DNA of 64,000 nucleotides from Vagococcus martis (GCF_002026305.1 NZ_MVAB01000001.1:558001-622000); one strand, 5' to 3'; counted from the first letter of the stretch, positions 9,082 to 18,515 are shown. Translations and numbers: made by a program. Notes: a model not told the origin generated them from the letters alone.

Positions 9082-9948
9082 TTATTTTATTTTAAAATCA
9101 ACTTTTGATCCGTCAAAATATTTCACTTTAAAATCAAATTTCTTGAAGTTTTTATCTGCATTTAATTTGTTTAATACATGATTTTTAATATCGTTTTTAG
9201 ACATAGTGCGAACATCTACACCATCAAAAATGTCAATCGCAATCGCTTCAGCTTGATCACCTTTTACTTTTGTTTTTGTTGCTTCGTTTTCAAACTCTGC
9301 TTTTACGCGACCATCTTTTTTAACGTCAACATCTAAATCAATGTCTTTGTTTTTTGCACGGTAGTCGATTTCAATTTCAATTTCTTTAATATTTTTATCT
9401 AATGTACCAGTTGCTGGTAAATCAACTTCAGGTTTTTCTGTTTCTGGTTTTTCTGTTTCTGGTTTTTCTGTTTCTGGTTTTTCTGTTTCTGGTTTTTCTG
9501 TTTCTGGTTTTTCTGTTTCTGGCACATCCACTGTTACCACTTCAGAACCAATATTTACACGTTCAAACCAACCAGTATTCATGTAAACAACTTTGAATTC
9601 AACGTTTGTATTATTCACCATGTCTTTTAAAATACCTTGAGCTTGACGTGAGCTTAATGAAACACGTTGTGCTATCTTCGCTGCTTGAGAATCATTGTAT
9701 CCTAATGACTTCCATGCGTCTGCTTTCGATAAAGAATTGTATATTTTTTGAACATTAAACAATGATAAATTGACATTTGTTGCACTTTCTAAATCAGCTT
9801 TTGTAAATGTAATAACTGATTTTTTAGCTGTTTGAGAAACAACTGTTTTCGCATCTACACTTTGTGTATTGACAACTAACGCTGAACCTCCTAATGATAA
9901 TGTTAATAATGATAATGTTGCTACCTTAGTAAATTTCTTTTTAAACAT
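9082..9948 (-). CDS. Secreted YusW-like protein with six ETEKP repeats
   Basis: This 288-residue exported protein has a clear signal peptide (basic MFKKKFTK, hydrophobic core, cleavage near SVDA-KT at 33). An N-terminal helical domain spans about 45-135. A low-complexity spacer of six perfect ETEKP pentapeptides covers 144-173. The C-terminal beta domain (about 188-288) resembles the YusW-like family. An LPATG motif stands at 177-181 but is followed by more than 100 soluble residues with no hydrophobic segment, so it is not a normal sorting signal. Function is unknown; a cell-surface or secreted role is likely. GGAGG lies 8 nt before the ATG, and its promoter carries palindromes. Confidence 0.8.
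   Translation of the reverse strand: MFKKKFTKVATLSLLTLSLGGSALVVNTQSVDAKTVVSQTAKKSVITFTKADLESATNVNLSLFNVQKIYNSLSKADAWKSLGYNDSQAAKIAQRVSLSSRQAQGILKDMVNNTNVEFKVVYMNTGWFERVNIGSEVVTVDVPETEKPETEKPETEKPETEKPETEKPETEKPEVDLPATGTLDKNIKEIEIEIDYRAKNKDIDLDVDVKKDGRVKAEFENEATKTKVKGDQAEAIAIDIFDGVDVRTMSKNDIKNHVLNKLNADKNFKKFDFKVKYFDGSKVDFKIK
9430..9519. repeat. Six tandem 15-bp repeats coding ETEKP
   Basis: Six adjoining copies of a 15-bp unit (plus strand GGTTTTTCTGTTTCT) encode the Pro/Glu/Lys spacer of the secreted protein. The copies are near-identical at DNA level, so the copy number may vary by slippage without frameshift. Confidence 0.95.
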
Positions 9949-9991
9949 ATCTTTTTCCTCCTAAATAGTTATGTATTATTCTTATAACACT

Positions 9992-10020
9992 ACTATATTA
10001 TGAATAGTACTATTTGTCAA
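9992..10020 (-). promoter_or_regulatory. Promoter of the YusW-like gene
   Basis: On the minus strand a perfect TTGACA is followed after 17 nt by TATAGT, about 45 nt before the start codon. Confidence 0.75.
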
Positions 10021-10025
10021 ATAGT
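10009..10025. promoter_or_regulatory. Candidate operator over the -35
   Basis: A 17-bp sequence with perfect 7-bp arms (ACTATTT, spacer GTC, AAATAGT) covers the -35 of the YusW-like promoter. A second palindrome, ATAGTACTAT, adjoins it inside the promoter spacer. Confidence 0.5.
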
Positions 10026-10049
10026 CTTTTTAAAATAGTTAAACAATAC

Positions 10050-10095
10050 AAAAAGCCGTTAAATAAACCTTTCAAGTTAATTTAGCGACTTTTTA
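10050..10095 (-). terminator. Terminator after the M24 peptidase gene
   Basis: A 15-bp stem with one mismatch (AAAAAGTCGCTAAAT with ATTTAACGGCTTTTT) ends in a T-run on the minus strand. Confidence 0.8.
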
Positions 10096-10115
10096 TAAAA
10101 ATAATTTTAAATTTT

Positions 10116-11207
10116 TTAATCAATAATAATTAATTCTTTTGGGTATTCATTTAATATTTTGCATCCATCTTTGGTTACAACAACTAGATCTTCAATTCGC
10201 ACCCCTACCTCACCTGGAATATAAATACCTGGTTCAATAGAGAAAATCATACCCTCTGATACTTTGTTTGTATTACTTGCTGATACATCTCCTGCTTCAT
10301 GAACTTCAGTCCCAATAAAATGACCTGTTCGATGCGTAAAATATTCACCGTAGCCTTTAGATTCAATATAATCTCTTGCTGCCGCATCGATATCGCATAG
10401 ACGTGCCCCTGGTTTTACAGTTGCAATAGCACGTTTATTGGCTTCTAGTACTGTCTCATAAACATCGCGACTTTTTTCAGATACTTCTTTATAAAAAACT
10501 GTACGTGTCATATCAGAGCAGTACCCATTTTTTATGCCACCAATATCTAAAATAATACTATCACCCGCTTTAACAACAGAATCATCGTTCATATGATGTG
10601 GATCTGCACCATTTGCTCCGTATGCTACGATTGGTTCAAAAGAAAAGCCGTCATTTCCTAAATCGTGATAAATTTTCTCTAAACGTTTTGTCATTTCTAA
10701 TTCTGTTAACTCTTCTGGTATTAATCCAATTAATTGATGTACAGCTAAATCATTATCATGAGAAGCTTCTAACATTTTTTCTATCTCATCTTCTGTTTTA
10801 ATTGCTCTGACTTTATCAATGACATTAGAGCTTAAGGTATACTGACTGATTGATACATCTATTTCTTTCATAATATCTAAAAGAAAATGAGCAGCCCAAT
10901 TTTTTTCGACCGCAATTGGTTGTGATTTATCTAATTCTTTAGCTAACTTTAATACGCCCATTCCTTCGTCTGTATCATCAACTGCAATAATCGGCATGCC
11001 TATATCAGATTCTGAAACAGGAAAAAGCCTATTAATAACTGCCACATGATGACCATTTTCTCTTATAATTAATGCAACTAATCTCTCACCTGGATCGATT
11101 GATTGACCAGTTAAATATGAAATAGAGGCTTGATCTGATACCACTAATTGGGGTAAATGTTGTTGTGCCATCTCTTTTAGCACACGATTCATTCGTTCAT
11201 TATTCAT
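10116..11207 (-). CDS. M24-family Xaa-Pro peptidase
   Basis: This 363-residue cytosolic metallopeptidase hydrolyses X-Pro bonds of small peptides. A creatinase/prolidase N-terminal domain (about 5-130) precedes the pita-bread catalytic domain. The metal ligands are visible: Asp in ILDIGG, Asp in DMTRT, His in GHFIG, Glu in SIEPG and Glu in RIEDL. The length matches Firmicute PepQ/PepP-type enzymes; dipeptidase versus aminopeptidase cannot be settled from sequence. It starts at ATG with GGAG 10 nt upstream. It is transcribed alone, between two terminators. Confidence 0.9.
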   Translation of the reverse strand: MNNERMNRVLKEMAQQHLPQLVVSDQASISYLTGQSIDPGERLVALIIRENGHHVAVINRLFPVSESDIGMPIIAVDDTDEGMGVLKLAKELDKSQPIAVEKNWAAHFLLDIMKEIDVSISQYTLSSNVIDKVRAIKTEDEIEKMLEASHDNDLAVHQLIGLIPEELTELEMTKRLEKIYHDLGNDGFSFEPIVAYGANGADPHHMNDDSVVKAGDSIILDIGGIKNGYCSDMTRTVFYKEVSEKSRDVYETVLEANKRAIATVKPGARLCDIDAAARDYIESKGYGEYFTHRTGHFIGTEVHEAGDVSASNTNKVSEGMIFSIEPGIYIPGEVGVRIEDLVVVTKDGCKILNEYPKELIIID

Positions 11208-11233
11208 TGCACTTCGACTCCTTTTTCTTGAAT

Positions 11234-11259
11234 AAAAAAACGGTAGAAAACTCTACCGT
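11234..11259 (-). terminator. Terminator after nagA
   Basis: A CGGTAGA / TCTACCG hairpin with a seven-T run on the minus strand lies 11 nt after the nagA stop and upstream of the peptidase start. Confidence 0.88.
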
Positions 11260-11269
11260 TCTACTTAGT

Positions 11270-12421
11270 TCATTGTACTTCATAACGGCATTCACCGTCT
11301 AGGTATGTTGCTTCTAAATTCATTGATTTATCTAATACGATAAAATCAGCAGCTCTACCAGGTTTTATCATACCGCAAACATCATCCATTTTACAGCTAA
11401 CTGCTGGCACATAAGTTGCCATCATTATCGCTTCTGATGGTGTTGCAATTCCCCAATCAACCACATTTTTGATAGCTTCTTTTAATTTTAAAATGCTTCC
11501 TGCTAAGTTTCCTTCTCTCATTCTAGCTGTTCCATCTTTAACCGTCACATTAAACTCACCTAACATGTATTCCCCATCCGGCATACCACCTGCCATCATG
11601 CAGTCAGTAATTAATGCCACATGATCTCTACCAGTCGAATCCATTAGTATTTCAGCAGCAGTTGGATGAACATGATGTCCATCGCAAATTAATTCTGAAA
11701 AAACATGTTCTAAACTAAGTGCCGCTCCAACCATACCTGGTTCACGATGGTTTAAACCACGCATACCATTATATGTATGAACAAATACGCTAGCACCTGA
11801 TTCTACTACTTCTTTTGCTTGAGATAAGGTTGCATTACTATGCCCTAATGCCACAACAACACCACTATCTGTTACTTGTTGGACAAATTCTTTCACACCT
11901 TCACGTTCAGGAGCGAGAGCTATTTTTTTGATAATGCCACCTGAAGCTTCTTGCCATTCATTAAATACCTCAATGCTTGGATCTGAAAAATAACCAGGAT
12001 TTTGAGCGCCTTTATGTTCCTCAGTAAAGAAAGGGCCTTCAAAATAAATACCTTGAATTTTTGCCCCTTTAACGTCATCTTTTACTTCTCCGATTGTTTT
12101 GGCAACGTTTTTTAATCGTTCATGATCTGAAGTTAACGTTGTCGGTAAAAATGATGTGACTCCACATGATAATAAGGCTTCTGACATCACTTTAATTCCT
12201 TCAGCATCATTATCCATGACATCATGATTTTTATACCCATGAATATGCGTATCAACTAATCCTGGTGCCACCCATTTACCTGATAGGTCTACTAACTCTG
12301 CATCTATATCAGGATTTTCAGATGATATTTCGCCAAAAACACCGTCTTTAATACTTAAAAAACCAGGTCCTGTTTCGCCACTTGCTAAAAAAAATTTATC
12401 AGCGTAAATCACTTTTTTCAT
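11270..12421 (-). CDS. nagA: N-acetylglucosamine-6-phosphate deacetylase
   Basis: This 383-residue amidohydrolase converts GlcNAc-6-P to GlcN-6-P in amino-sugar and cell-wall recycling. The family motifs are in order: DTHIHG, YFEGPFF, ALGHSNAT, VHTYNGM, HHVHPT and LITDCMM (catalytic Asp). The length is typical. A GTG nine nt upstream (12430) would add three residues, but ATG at 12421 is better spaced from the purine-rich site. No nagB adjoins it; a NagB-family gene lies 39 kb away. It is monocistronic. Confidence 0.93.
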   Translation of the reverse strand: MKKVIYADKFFLASGETGPGFLSIKDGVFGEISSENPDIDAELVDLSGKWVAPGLVDTHIHGYKNHDVMDNDAEGIKVMSEALLSCGVTSFLPTTLTSDHERLKNVAKTIGEVKDDVKGAKIQGIYFEGPFFTEEHKGAQNPGYFSDPSIEVFNEWQEASGGIIKKIALAPEREGVKEFVQQVTDSGVVVALGHSNATLSQAKEVVESGASVFVHTYNGMRGLNHREPGMVGAALSLEHVFSELICDGHHVHPTAAEILMDSTGRDHVALITDCMMAGGMPDGEYMLGEFNVTVKDGTARMREGNLAGSILKLKEAIKNVVDWGIATPSEAIMMATYVPAVSCKMDDVCGMIKPGRAADFIVLDKSMNLEATYLDGECRYEVQ

Positions 12422-12453
12422 TGCCAACACTTCTTTCTTTTATTAATACTTTA

Positions 12454-12482
12454 AAATTATCACTCTTTACATCATTAGTCAA
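12454..12482 (-). promoter_or_regulatory. Candidate nagA promoter
   Basis: On the minus strand TTGACT is followed after 17 nt by TAATTT, about 33 nt before the nagA start. The -10 is weak. Confidence 0.45.
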
Positions 12483-12572
12483 TAAATGGTCTAGATATTT
12501 CATAAAAACTACTTTTATTAGTGTACTGTATATTTATATATGATTGATAGTGATAAAATAAAAAGGTTTTTA

Positions 12573-12602
12573 TTCCACATTTTGCGTTTTTAATGTTATA
12601 AT
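12573..12602 (+). promoter_or_regulatory. Promoter of the DUF2187 gene
   Basis: A perfect TATAAT with a weak -35 (TTCCAC, 18-nt spacer) lies about 55 nt before the ATG. Confidence 0.5.
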
Positions 12603-12657
12603 ACAGAAATAATTATTACAATGTTTTTTATTTTTGGATGATATAGGAGAGATTAGT

Positions 12658-12831
12658 ATGGATACTCAAGAAAAAGTGTTCTTTAAATGGCAAGGAAGTA
12701 ACTATGAAGGTGTCATTGAAAAAGAATACGACAATTCAGTTTTAATCGATGTAAATAATCCAGATGAAGAATTAAAAGAAAAATATTTAGGTAGAATTGT
12801 TATTAGTAAAAAAGATATTAAACAAAAATAA
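12658..12831 (+). CDS. DUF2187-family small protein
   Basis: This 57-residue cytosolic protein resembles the DUF2187 (YkvS-like) family, short SH3-like proteins of Bacilli with a conserved Gly/Val-rich beta core and no known function. ATG 12658 has AGGAG at good distance; the in-frame ATG 24 nt upstream has no ribosome site. It is a single gene between its own promoter and a bidirectional terminator. Confidence 0.75.
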   Translation: MDTQEKVFFKWQGSNYEGVIEKEYDNSVLIDVNNPDEELKEKYLGRIVISKKDIKQK

Positions 12832-12866
12832 AAGTAGCAAGCCAGATTGGCTTGCTACTTTTATTT
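12832..12866. terminator. Bidirectional terminator
   Basis: A perfect 12-bp stem (AAGTAGCAAGCC / GGCTTGCTACTT) has T-runs on both sides. It serves the DUF2187 gene and the convergent aminotransferase gene. Confidence 0.92.
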
Positions 12867-14078
12867 TTGTTTATAAGTTGATAAGAAAGTGTCTAAACTT
12901 TTTGTCGCTTTTTTTAATTCTTCCATCTCTGGTAAGTATACGATTCTAAAATGGTCTGGAGTAGACATATTAAATCCTTTTCCATGGACTAATAAAATTT
13001 GATGCTCATGTAAAAAGTCTAAAACAAATTTTTCATCATCTCTTATATTAAATCGCTCAATATCTAATTTAGGGAAAATATAAAAAGCAGCCTGTGGTTT
13101 TTTTACACTCACACCTGGAATGGCATTTAGTGCATCTGTAATATATTCACGTTGCTCATAGATTCTACCACCTGGTAATAATAATTCATCCACACTTTGA
13201 TGACCTCCCAAAGCTGTTTGGATAATTTGTTGTGATAAAACATTTGAGCAAAGTCGCATAGAAGCCAGCATATTGATTCCTTCTATATATCCTTGAACAT
13301 GTTTTTTCTCACCACTAATGACCATCCAACCACAACGAAATCCAGCAACTCGATGAGATTTAGATAACCCGTTGAATGTGACAACACATAAATCCGGTGC
13401 TAAACTAGCAATGGATACGTGTTCCAAACCATCCATTACTAATCGATCATAAATTTCATCTGAATAAATAATTAGTTCATGCTCTCTTGCGATTTTCACA
13501 ATTTCTAGCAATAACTCTTTTGAATATAAAGCACCTGTTGGATTATTAGGGTTAATCAATACAATCCCTTTAGTTTTTGGTGTGATTTTACTTTTGATAT
13601 CATCAATATCAGGATACCAATCAGCCTCCTCATCACACACATAATGTACTGCACGACCACCTGATAATGTAATAGCTGCTGTCCATAAAGGATAATCTGG
13701 CATAGGAACAAGTACTTCATCACCATTGTCAATTAGTGCCTGCATAGATAATGTAATTAGTTCACTAACACCATTTCCAGTATAGATATCATTAATCGTA
13801 ACATTTGGTATTTTTTTTAGTTGGCAATATTGTTGAATCGCTTTTCGTGCCGAAAAAATTCCTTTTGAATCTGAATAACCTTCAGATTCTCTAGCATTAG
13901 TTATTAAATCATGAATAATTTCATCAGGAGCTTTAAAACCAAACGCAGCAGGATTTCCAGTATTTAATTTTAATACATCAATTCCTTTAGCAGTCATTCT
14001 ATCTGCTTCTTCTAATACCGGACCTCTTACATCATAGCTAACATAATCTAATTTGGATGATTTTTTAAATTGTCTCAT
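12861..14078 (-). CDS. Class I/II PLP aminotransferase (AlaT-like)
   Basis: This 405-residue fold-type I aminotransferase shows NPNNPTGALY, YSDEIYD and the Schiff-base lysine in SKSHR (SLS-K-type motif FNGLSKSHRVAGFR). The sequence resembles AlaT-type alanine/valine-pyruvate transaminases; substrate is not fixed by sequence alone. The start at 14078 has a GGGGG site 7 nt away. A longer in-frame start would lie inside the terminator hairpin of the upstream opuC operon and is rejected. Confidence 0.88.
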   Translation of the reverse strand: MRQFKKSSKLDYVSYDVRGPVLEEADRMTAKGIDVLKLNTGNPAAFGFKAPDEIIHDLITNARESEGYSDSKGIFSARKAIQQYCQLKKIPNVTINDIYTGNGVSELITLSMQALIDNGDEVLVPMPDYPLWTAAITLSGGRAVHYVCDEEADWYPDIDDIKSKITPKTKGIVLINPNNPTGALYSKELLLEIVKIAREHELIIYSDEIYDRLVMDGLEHVSIASLAPDLCVVTFNGLSKSHRVAGFRCGWMVISGEKKHVQGYIEGINMLASMRLCSNVLSQQIIQTALGGHQSVDELLLPGGRIYEQREYITDALNAIPGVSVKKPQAAFYIFPKLDIERFNIRDDEKFVLDFLHEHQILLVHGKGFNMSTPDHFRIVYLPEMEELKKATKSLDTFLSTYKQK

Positions 14079-14093
14079 CGGTTTTCCCCCTAA

Positions 14094-14150
14094 TAAAAAA
14101 CTTGCCTTCATTTTTTCTAAATTACACCTAGAAACAATGAAAAGCAAGTT
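14094..14150 (-). terminator. Terminator of the opuC operon
   Basis: A long imperfect stem (AACTTGC and downstream bases pairing with GCAAGTT) ends in a six-T run on the minus strand, just after opuCD. Confidence 0.8.
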
Positions 14151-14168
14151 AATTTTTCTTTAAATTAT

Positions 14169-14864
14169 TTATGGTGTGTCTTTACCTTCTACTGCCGTTG
14201 ACGCCCCAACCAGTTTTCCTGCTGGATCTAGTCGTTTTTCCACCAATCCTAATACCCAGTCAGTTACTATCGCCATTAAAGCGGTTGGTAACGCCCCAAC
14301 TAAAATAATAGCCGTTCCATCTGTCGCGTTGGTTCCTCTAATAATAATATCTCCTAAACCACCAGCTCCAACAAATGATCCAATCGCGGTAATACCTATT
14401 GCTACGACAAGAGCATTTCTAATTCCTGCCATTAAAACAGAAATAGATAATGGCAATTCAATCATCCATAATCTTTGAAATGGCGTCATCCCCATACCTT
14501 TTCCTGCATCAAGTATGTCTTTGTCTACTTGTGTCATACCGGTATAAGTGTTTGAAATAATCGGTAACAAGGAGTATAAGAACACCGTGATAATAACCGT
14601 ATTCACCCCTAAACCAAATGCCAGCATTAACAATGACACCATAGCTAGTGACGGCACTGTTTGGATGACATTTGCCGCGCCAATTACCCAATCAGCTAAT
14701 CGACGTTTTTTAGCAATAAAAATCCCAATAGGAATCCCAACAATAGCTGCAAAAAATACCCCGTAGATTGAAATAAGAAAATGTCTAACAAATTGAGAGA
14801 GGACATAACCACTATTGTTTTGTAAATAATAAAAGAACTGTTGCATTATATTCATATCTTGCAT
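14169..14864 (-). CDS. opuCD: Osmoprotectant ABC transporter permease OpuCD
   Basis: This 231-residue inner-membrane permease of an OpuC-type importer for glycine betaine, carnitine or choline has five to six hydrophobic helices. The BPD_transp_1 coupling loop reads DAGKGMGMTPFQRLW. It is the last gene of the four-gene operon. Its start overlaps the opuCC stop by one base, implying coupled translation. It is homologous to OpuCB in the same operon, as is usual for a heterodimeric permease. Confidence 0.9.
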   Translation of the reverse strand: MQDMNIMQQFFYYLQNNSGYVLSQFVRHFLISIYGVFFAAIVGIPIGIFIAKKRRLADWVIGAANVIQTVPSLAMVSLLMLAFGLGVNTVIITVFLYSLLPIISNTYTGMTQVDKDILDAGKGMGMTPFQRLWMIELPLSISVLMAGIRNALVVAIGITAIGSFVGAGGLGDIIIRGTNATDGTAIILVGALPTALMAIVTDWVLGLVEKRLDPAGKLVGASTAVEGKDTP

Positions 14865-15793
14865 TATTTTTCCCCCTCAAAAAAGTTATTTTCTCGTAAG
14901 AATTTTTTGGCGACTGTTTCAGGTTCTAATAGATTATTATCTGCTTCATAATTAAGTCGTTGCATGGTTTTTGTATCTATTTTCCCAGACAATTTAAGCA
15001 ATGCTTCTTTTAATTTTGGATTTTTATTCATCACATCATTATCAATCACAATACTACCATCATAAGGTGGAAAGAATCTCAAATCATCTTCTAAAACAAC
15101 TAAATCATAACTTGCAATACGTCCATCTGTTGAATACCCTAAAACAACATCCATTTTTCCAGCAGCAACTGCATCATATACAAGACCTATTTGCATAGGA
15201 TAAACCTTTTTAAAATCGACGTCATATGTGTCTGAGAATGCTTGATACCCGTCTCCATCACGTTTCATCCAAGATGTATCAACACCTGCTGTTAGTTGAT
15301 CGGCAACATTTTTCAAATCACTAATTTTTTTCAAATTATATTTTTCAGCTGTTTCCTTTGATACCATAAAAGCATAAGTATTAGCGAATCCATAAGAAGG
15401 TAACCATGTTTGATGATATCGCTTGTTAAATTCTTCTGAAACAATATCAAACGCTTTTTCTGGATCTTTTTCAGCAGGTAAATTTAGTGTCCCACTTAAG
15501 TCCGTCCCTGTATAACGACCAGCAGAAATATCAATGTCTCCATTAACCATTGCATTGTGTGCTACTGTACTTGTTCCCAAATTATTGATAAGAACGACTT
15601 TATCATCTGTATAATGTTCAATCATCCCTTTAACCAGATTGGCTAATATCTGATTTTCCGTTGTGGCCAAAGATCCGACACGAATGGTTTGAGTATCTCC
15701 TTTTCCACCACCTAATCCAGGTAATTCGCAACCTGTTAAAAAGAGAAGCCCTATCATTAAAATGAATAATAATTTGTTTTGTTTTGTTCTCAT
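14864..15793 (-). CDS. opuCC: Osmoprotectant-binding lipoprotein OpuCC
   Basis: This 309-residue substrate-binding lipoprotein has a signal peptide with lipobox LTGC, acylated Cys22. The rest is an OpuAC/ProX-type binding domain, with the GTSTVAHNAMVNGDIDIS stretch and RYTGTDL typical of OpuCC. It would capture quaternary ammonium osmolytes outside the membrane. Start and stop each overlap the neighbouring permease genes by one base. Confidence 0.92.
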   Translation of the reverse strand: MRTKQNKLLFILMIGLLFLTGCELPGLGGGKGDTQTIRVGSLATTENQILANLVKGMIEHYTDDKVVLINNLGTSTVAHNAMVNGDIDISAGRYTGTDLSGTLNLPAEKDPEKAFDIVSEEFNKRYHQTWLPSYGFANTYAFMVSKETAEKYNLKKISDLKNVADQLTAGVDTSWMKRDGDGYQAFSDTYDVDFKKVYPMQIGLVYDAVAAGKMDVVLGYSTDGRIASYDLVVLEDDLRFFPPYDGSIVIDNDVMNKNPKLKEALLKLSGKIDTKTMQRLNYEADNNLLEPETVAKKFLRENNFFEGEK

Positions 15794-16428
15794 TAACTAT
15801 TAGCCTCCTTCATTTTAGGAGATAGTCTTTTTTCTAATAGTCCTAACAAGAAATCACTTATTAAAGCTAGTAGCACTACTGGAATAGTTCCTCCAATAAT
15901 TAATTCTGGTTTGTATAAGTTTAACCCACTAAAAATCAAATCACCTAAACCACCACCACCAATATATGAGGCTAAAGTTGCCCAAGCAATAACGTAAACT
16001 GTTCCCAAACGGATACCACGCATAATTGTGGGGAGAGCCAGAGGGACTTCAACAAGACGAATTTGCTCTAAATCAGTCATTCCCATTCCTTTAGCTGCAT
16101 CTACCATATTAGGATCTACTCCTTTAATACCCAAATATGTATTTCTTAAAATAGGTAAAAGCGAATAAATAAATAGGGCCACGACAGCTGTCATTTTTCC
16201 GACACCAAAAAAAGGAATAAACATCGTTAGTAAAGCTAAAGAAGGAATAGTTTGTAACACACTAGCAAGTCCAATGATAATGTTTGCTAATTTATTTGTG
16301 CGAGTCAATGCAATACCTAATGGTACCGCAACAATTACACCAAGTAGTAAAGAGATGCCCGATATATATATATGTTCAAATGTTTTGACAATTAATTCAT
16401 TTCCATTTTCCAATAAGAAGGTATTCAT
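15793..16428 (-). CDS. opuCB: Osmoprotectant ABC transporter permease OpuCB
   Basis: This 211-residue permease subunit has about five helices and the coupling motif [15 protein letters not shown]. It pairs with OpuCD around the OpuCA ATPase. It is the second gene of the operon, with one-base overlaps at both ends. Confidence 0.9.
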   Translation of the reverse strand: MNTFLLENGNELIVKTFEHIYISGISLLLGVIVAVPLGIALTRTNKLANIIIGLASVLQTIPSLALLTMFIPFFGVGKMTAVVALFIYSLLPILRNTYLGIKGVDPNMVDAAKGMGMTDLEQIRLVEVPLALPTIMRGIRLGTVYVIAWATLASYIGGGGLGDLIFSGLNLYKPELIIGGTIPVVLLALISDFLLGLLEKRLSPKMKEANS

Positions 16429-17594
16429 TATACTTCCTCCTTCTCTACTGGTGTTTCATCTGCAGATGATGAATCCTCTTCTCCCCAAATCGTATCATAA
16501 ACCATGTCTACAAGAGATGAACGAGTTAAAATTCCGACTAGTTTTTTATTGTCATCAACTACTGGCACATATTTCAAACCACGTTTTAAGATACGTTGAA
16601 TGGCATCTCTTAAAAGGGCTGTTTGTTTAATATAGAATACATCAAGCTCCATAATATCCCCAACACTTGTTGAGTATCCACGCTTATCATTAATAGACTC
16701 AACATCAATAAAGCCTTTTAAGACATTATTGCCATCGACAACAAGTAACGTATCCACTCGTTTTTCACGCATCAAACGAATCGCTTGAGACAATGATTTT
16801 TCTGGTGTAATCGAAATAGCACGTTTCATCATGACTTCACCTACTGTAATAAAGTCTTGCTGACTATGCATCAAACGCTCTTCCCCGATTAATTCGCGGA
16901 CAAAATCATTCGCTGGATTACGTAAAATATTTTCAGGTGTGTCACATTGAACCACTTTTCCATGACTCATGACTACAATTTTCGTTGCTAATTTTAGAGC
17001 TTCATCCATATCATGTGTAACAAATACAATCGTTTTCCCCATTTTTTCTTGCAATTCTTTAACAAAATCTTGTAATGAATCGCGAGTGATAGGATCTAAT
17101 GCTCCAAAAGGCTCATCCATCAAAATAATATTTTGATCAGCAGCCAACGCACGAATCACACCGATACGTTGTTGTTGTCCACCAGATAATTCATTTGGAT
17201 AGCGATCAAGCATTTCTTTAGGCAGCTCAACTAACTTAATCAATCTCTCTGCTATTTCATTGCGTTCTTCTTCAGGCCATTTCAATAACTTAGGGACTAG
17301 TGTAATATTATCTCTAATTGTCATATGGGGTAGCAGACCAATATTTTGAATGACGTAACCAATACTACGACGTAAATCAACAGGATTTTCTGTCATGATG
17401 TCTTTGCCATCAATTAATATTTTGCCTGATGTGGGTTCTATCATACGATTTATCATACGCATTGCAGTTGTCTTACCACTACCACTTGTTCCAATAAAAC
17501 AAATAAACTCCCCATCTCCAAATGATAAGTTCATATCAGATACTGCTTTTTTATTTCCTTTATATATTTTCGACACATTTTGAAATTCAATCAA
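16428..17594 (-). CDS. opuCA: Osmoprotectant ABC transporter ATPase OpuCA with CBS pair
   Basis: This 388-residue ATPase has Walker [10 protein letters not shown], signature LSGGQQQR, Walker B ILLMDEP-type ([12 protein letters not shown]) and switch His in VTHD. Two CBS domains follow (about 255-370); in this family they sense ionic strength and gate transport. It starts at a TTG with GGGAG 10 nt upstream, a weak start for the first gene of the operon. The domain order and the four-gene context make the OpuC assignment firm; betaine versus carnitine preference is not readable. Confidence 0.93.
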   Translation of the reverse strand: MIEFQNVSKIYKGNKKAVSDMNLSFGDGEFICFIGTSGSGKTTAMRMINRMIEPTSGKILIDGKDIMTENPVDLRRSIGYVIQNIGLLPHMTIRDNITLVPKLLKWPEEERNEIAERLIKLVELPKEMLDRYPNELSGGQQQRIGVIRALAADQNIILMDEPFGALDPITRDSLQDFVKELQEKMGKTIVFVTHDMDEALKLATKIVVMSHGKVVQCDTPENILRNPANDFVRELIGEERLMHSQQDFITVGEVMMKRAISITPEKSLSQAIRLMREKRVDTLLVVDGNNVLKGFIDVESINDKRGYSTSVGDIMELDVFYIKQTALLRDAIQRILKRGLKYVPVVDDNKKLVGILTRSSLVDMVYDTIWGEEDSSSADETPVEKEEV

Positions 17595-17669
17595 AATTTC
17601 GCAACTCCCTTTTTATTTTTATAATTTAAGTGTGCATGATTTTAACTTAATATGCAAATGATAGTATGC

Positions 17670-18413
17670 CTAACTATTTATTAGTCTTTTTCCCCACTGT
17701 ATCAATCCATCAGCACACAGAATATCCCCTGATTTAATTTGATGAATAGTTTTTAATTCATCCGTTTTTTCTACTATACTCTGAACGGATTCTCCATAGC
17801 GAATCTCTTTATTAAATTTAATCATCACGCGAGTTGGTTGATGATTTATTAAAAAATCATAGGATAAGCTATCCATCATCCAAGCTGGATAAGTAGCATT
17901 ATTAACATGATGATTGTCATCTATGTCCCAAAAACTTGCATCAAACGAACGATTGATATTATCTTCATGAAGCTTTGGAATGTTTTCTCCCCTTTTGATT
18001 CGCTTAATTTTTTCAGAGTCAAAGGGGGCAATTACCTCATCTGGTACTGCATGAACCTTTCTAGTAGATATATCCATCAATGCAAATGTTGACTCCATAG
18101 AAGCTAATTCATTATTATCACTATCATGTAACCAAAAACGACGGTAACAGAAATATTTATTGTAACTCTCTGCTTGCGTTGTAATATATATGTCATCATT
18201 TACTTTAGGAAGATCAGTTATTTGTAAATCATGTTGCGTAATGATCCAATTAACGTTAAATTGCTTTAATAACCTATCATTAACGCCTAAAGAATTACTT
18301 TGATTACTAGATGTTCTTATCATCATCTTAATCAACATAGGAACTTTTAACATACCCTCAGAGTCACAATCGTAATATGGAATTGTGTACTTTTCAGTAA
18401 ATTTTTTTGCCAT
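17670..18413 (-). CDS. Acyl-ACP thioesterase
   Basis: This 247-residue double hot-dog thioesterase of the FatA/acyl-ACP family releases fatty acids from acyl carrier protein. The N-terminal hot-dog holds YYDCDSEGMLKVPMLI, and the second hot-dog holds DIDDNHHVNNATYPAWM, the usual N-x-H-x-N-type catalytic region. The length is standard for bacterial members. It is monocistronic, with RBS AGAGG. The protein is probably cytosolic and tunes membrane acyl chain length. Confidence 0.88.
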   Translation of the reverse strand: MAKKFTEKYTIPYYDCDSEGMLKVPMLIKMMIRTSSNQSNSLGVNDRLLKQFNVNWIITQHDLQITDLPKVNDDIYITTQAESYNKYFCYRRFWLHDSDNNELASMESTFALMDISTRKVHAVPDEVIAPFDSEKIKRIKRGENIPKLHEDNINRSFDASFWDIDDNHHVNNATYPAWMMDSLSYDFLINHQPTRVMIKFNKEIRYGESVQSIVEKTDELKTIHQIKSGDILCADGLIQWGKRLINS

Positions 18414-18442
18414 ATTCTCAACCTCTCATATATTTTTAATTA

Positions 18443-18451
18443 ATTATATCA
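18443..18451 (-). promoter_or_regulatory. Extended -10 promoter of the thioesterase gene
   Basis: On the minus strand TGATATAAT combines a TGN extension with a perfect TATAAT, 30 nt before the start codon. No good -35 is seen. Confidence 0.55.
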
Positions 18452-18515
18452 TAGAAATAAGGATTACTTTCTCGTGATGATTACGTGAAAAAAAATCTCA
18501 TAAAACTTTAATTTA

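Noticed and set aside
9430-9519. Regular short repeats as a possible CRISPR array
   Set aside because: The 15-bp units are directly adjacent with no spacers and lie in frame within a gene.
9402-9596. Open frame opposite the ETEKP repeats (FLVFL repeats)
   Set aside because: It is the complement of the 15-bp repeats in the secreted protein gene; no ribosome site and no homology.
14079-14147. N-terminal extension of the aminotransferase
   Set aside because: It runs through the opuC terminator hairpin; a good ribosome site serves the ATG at 14078.
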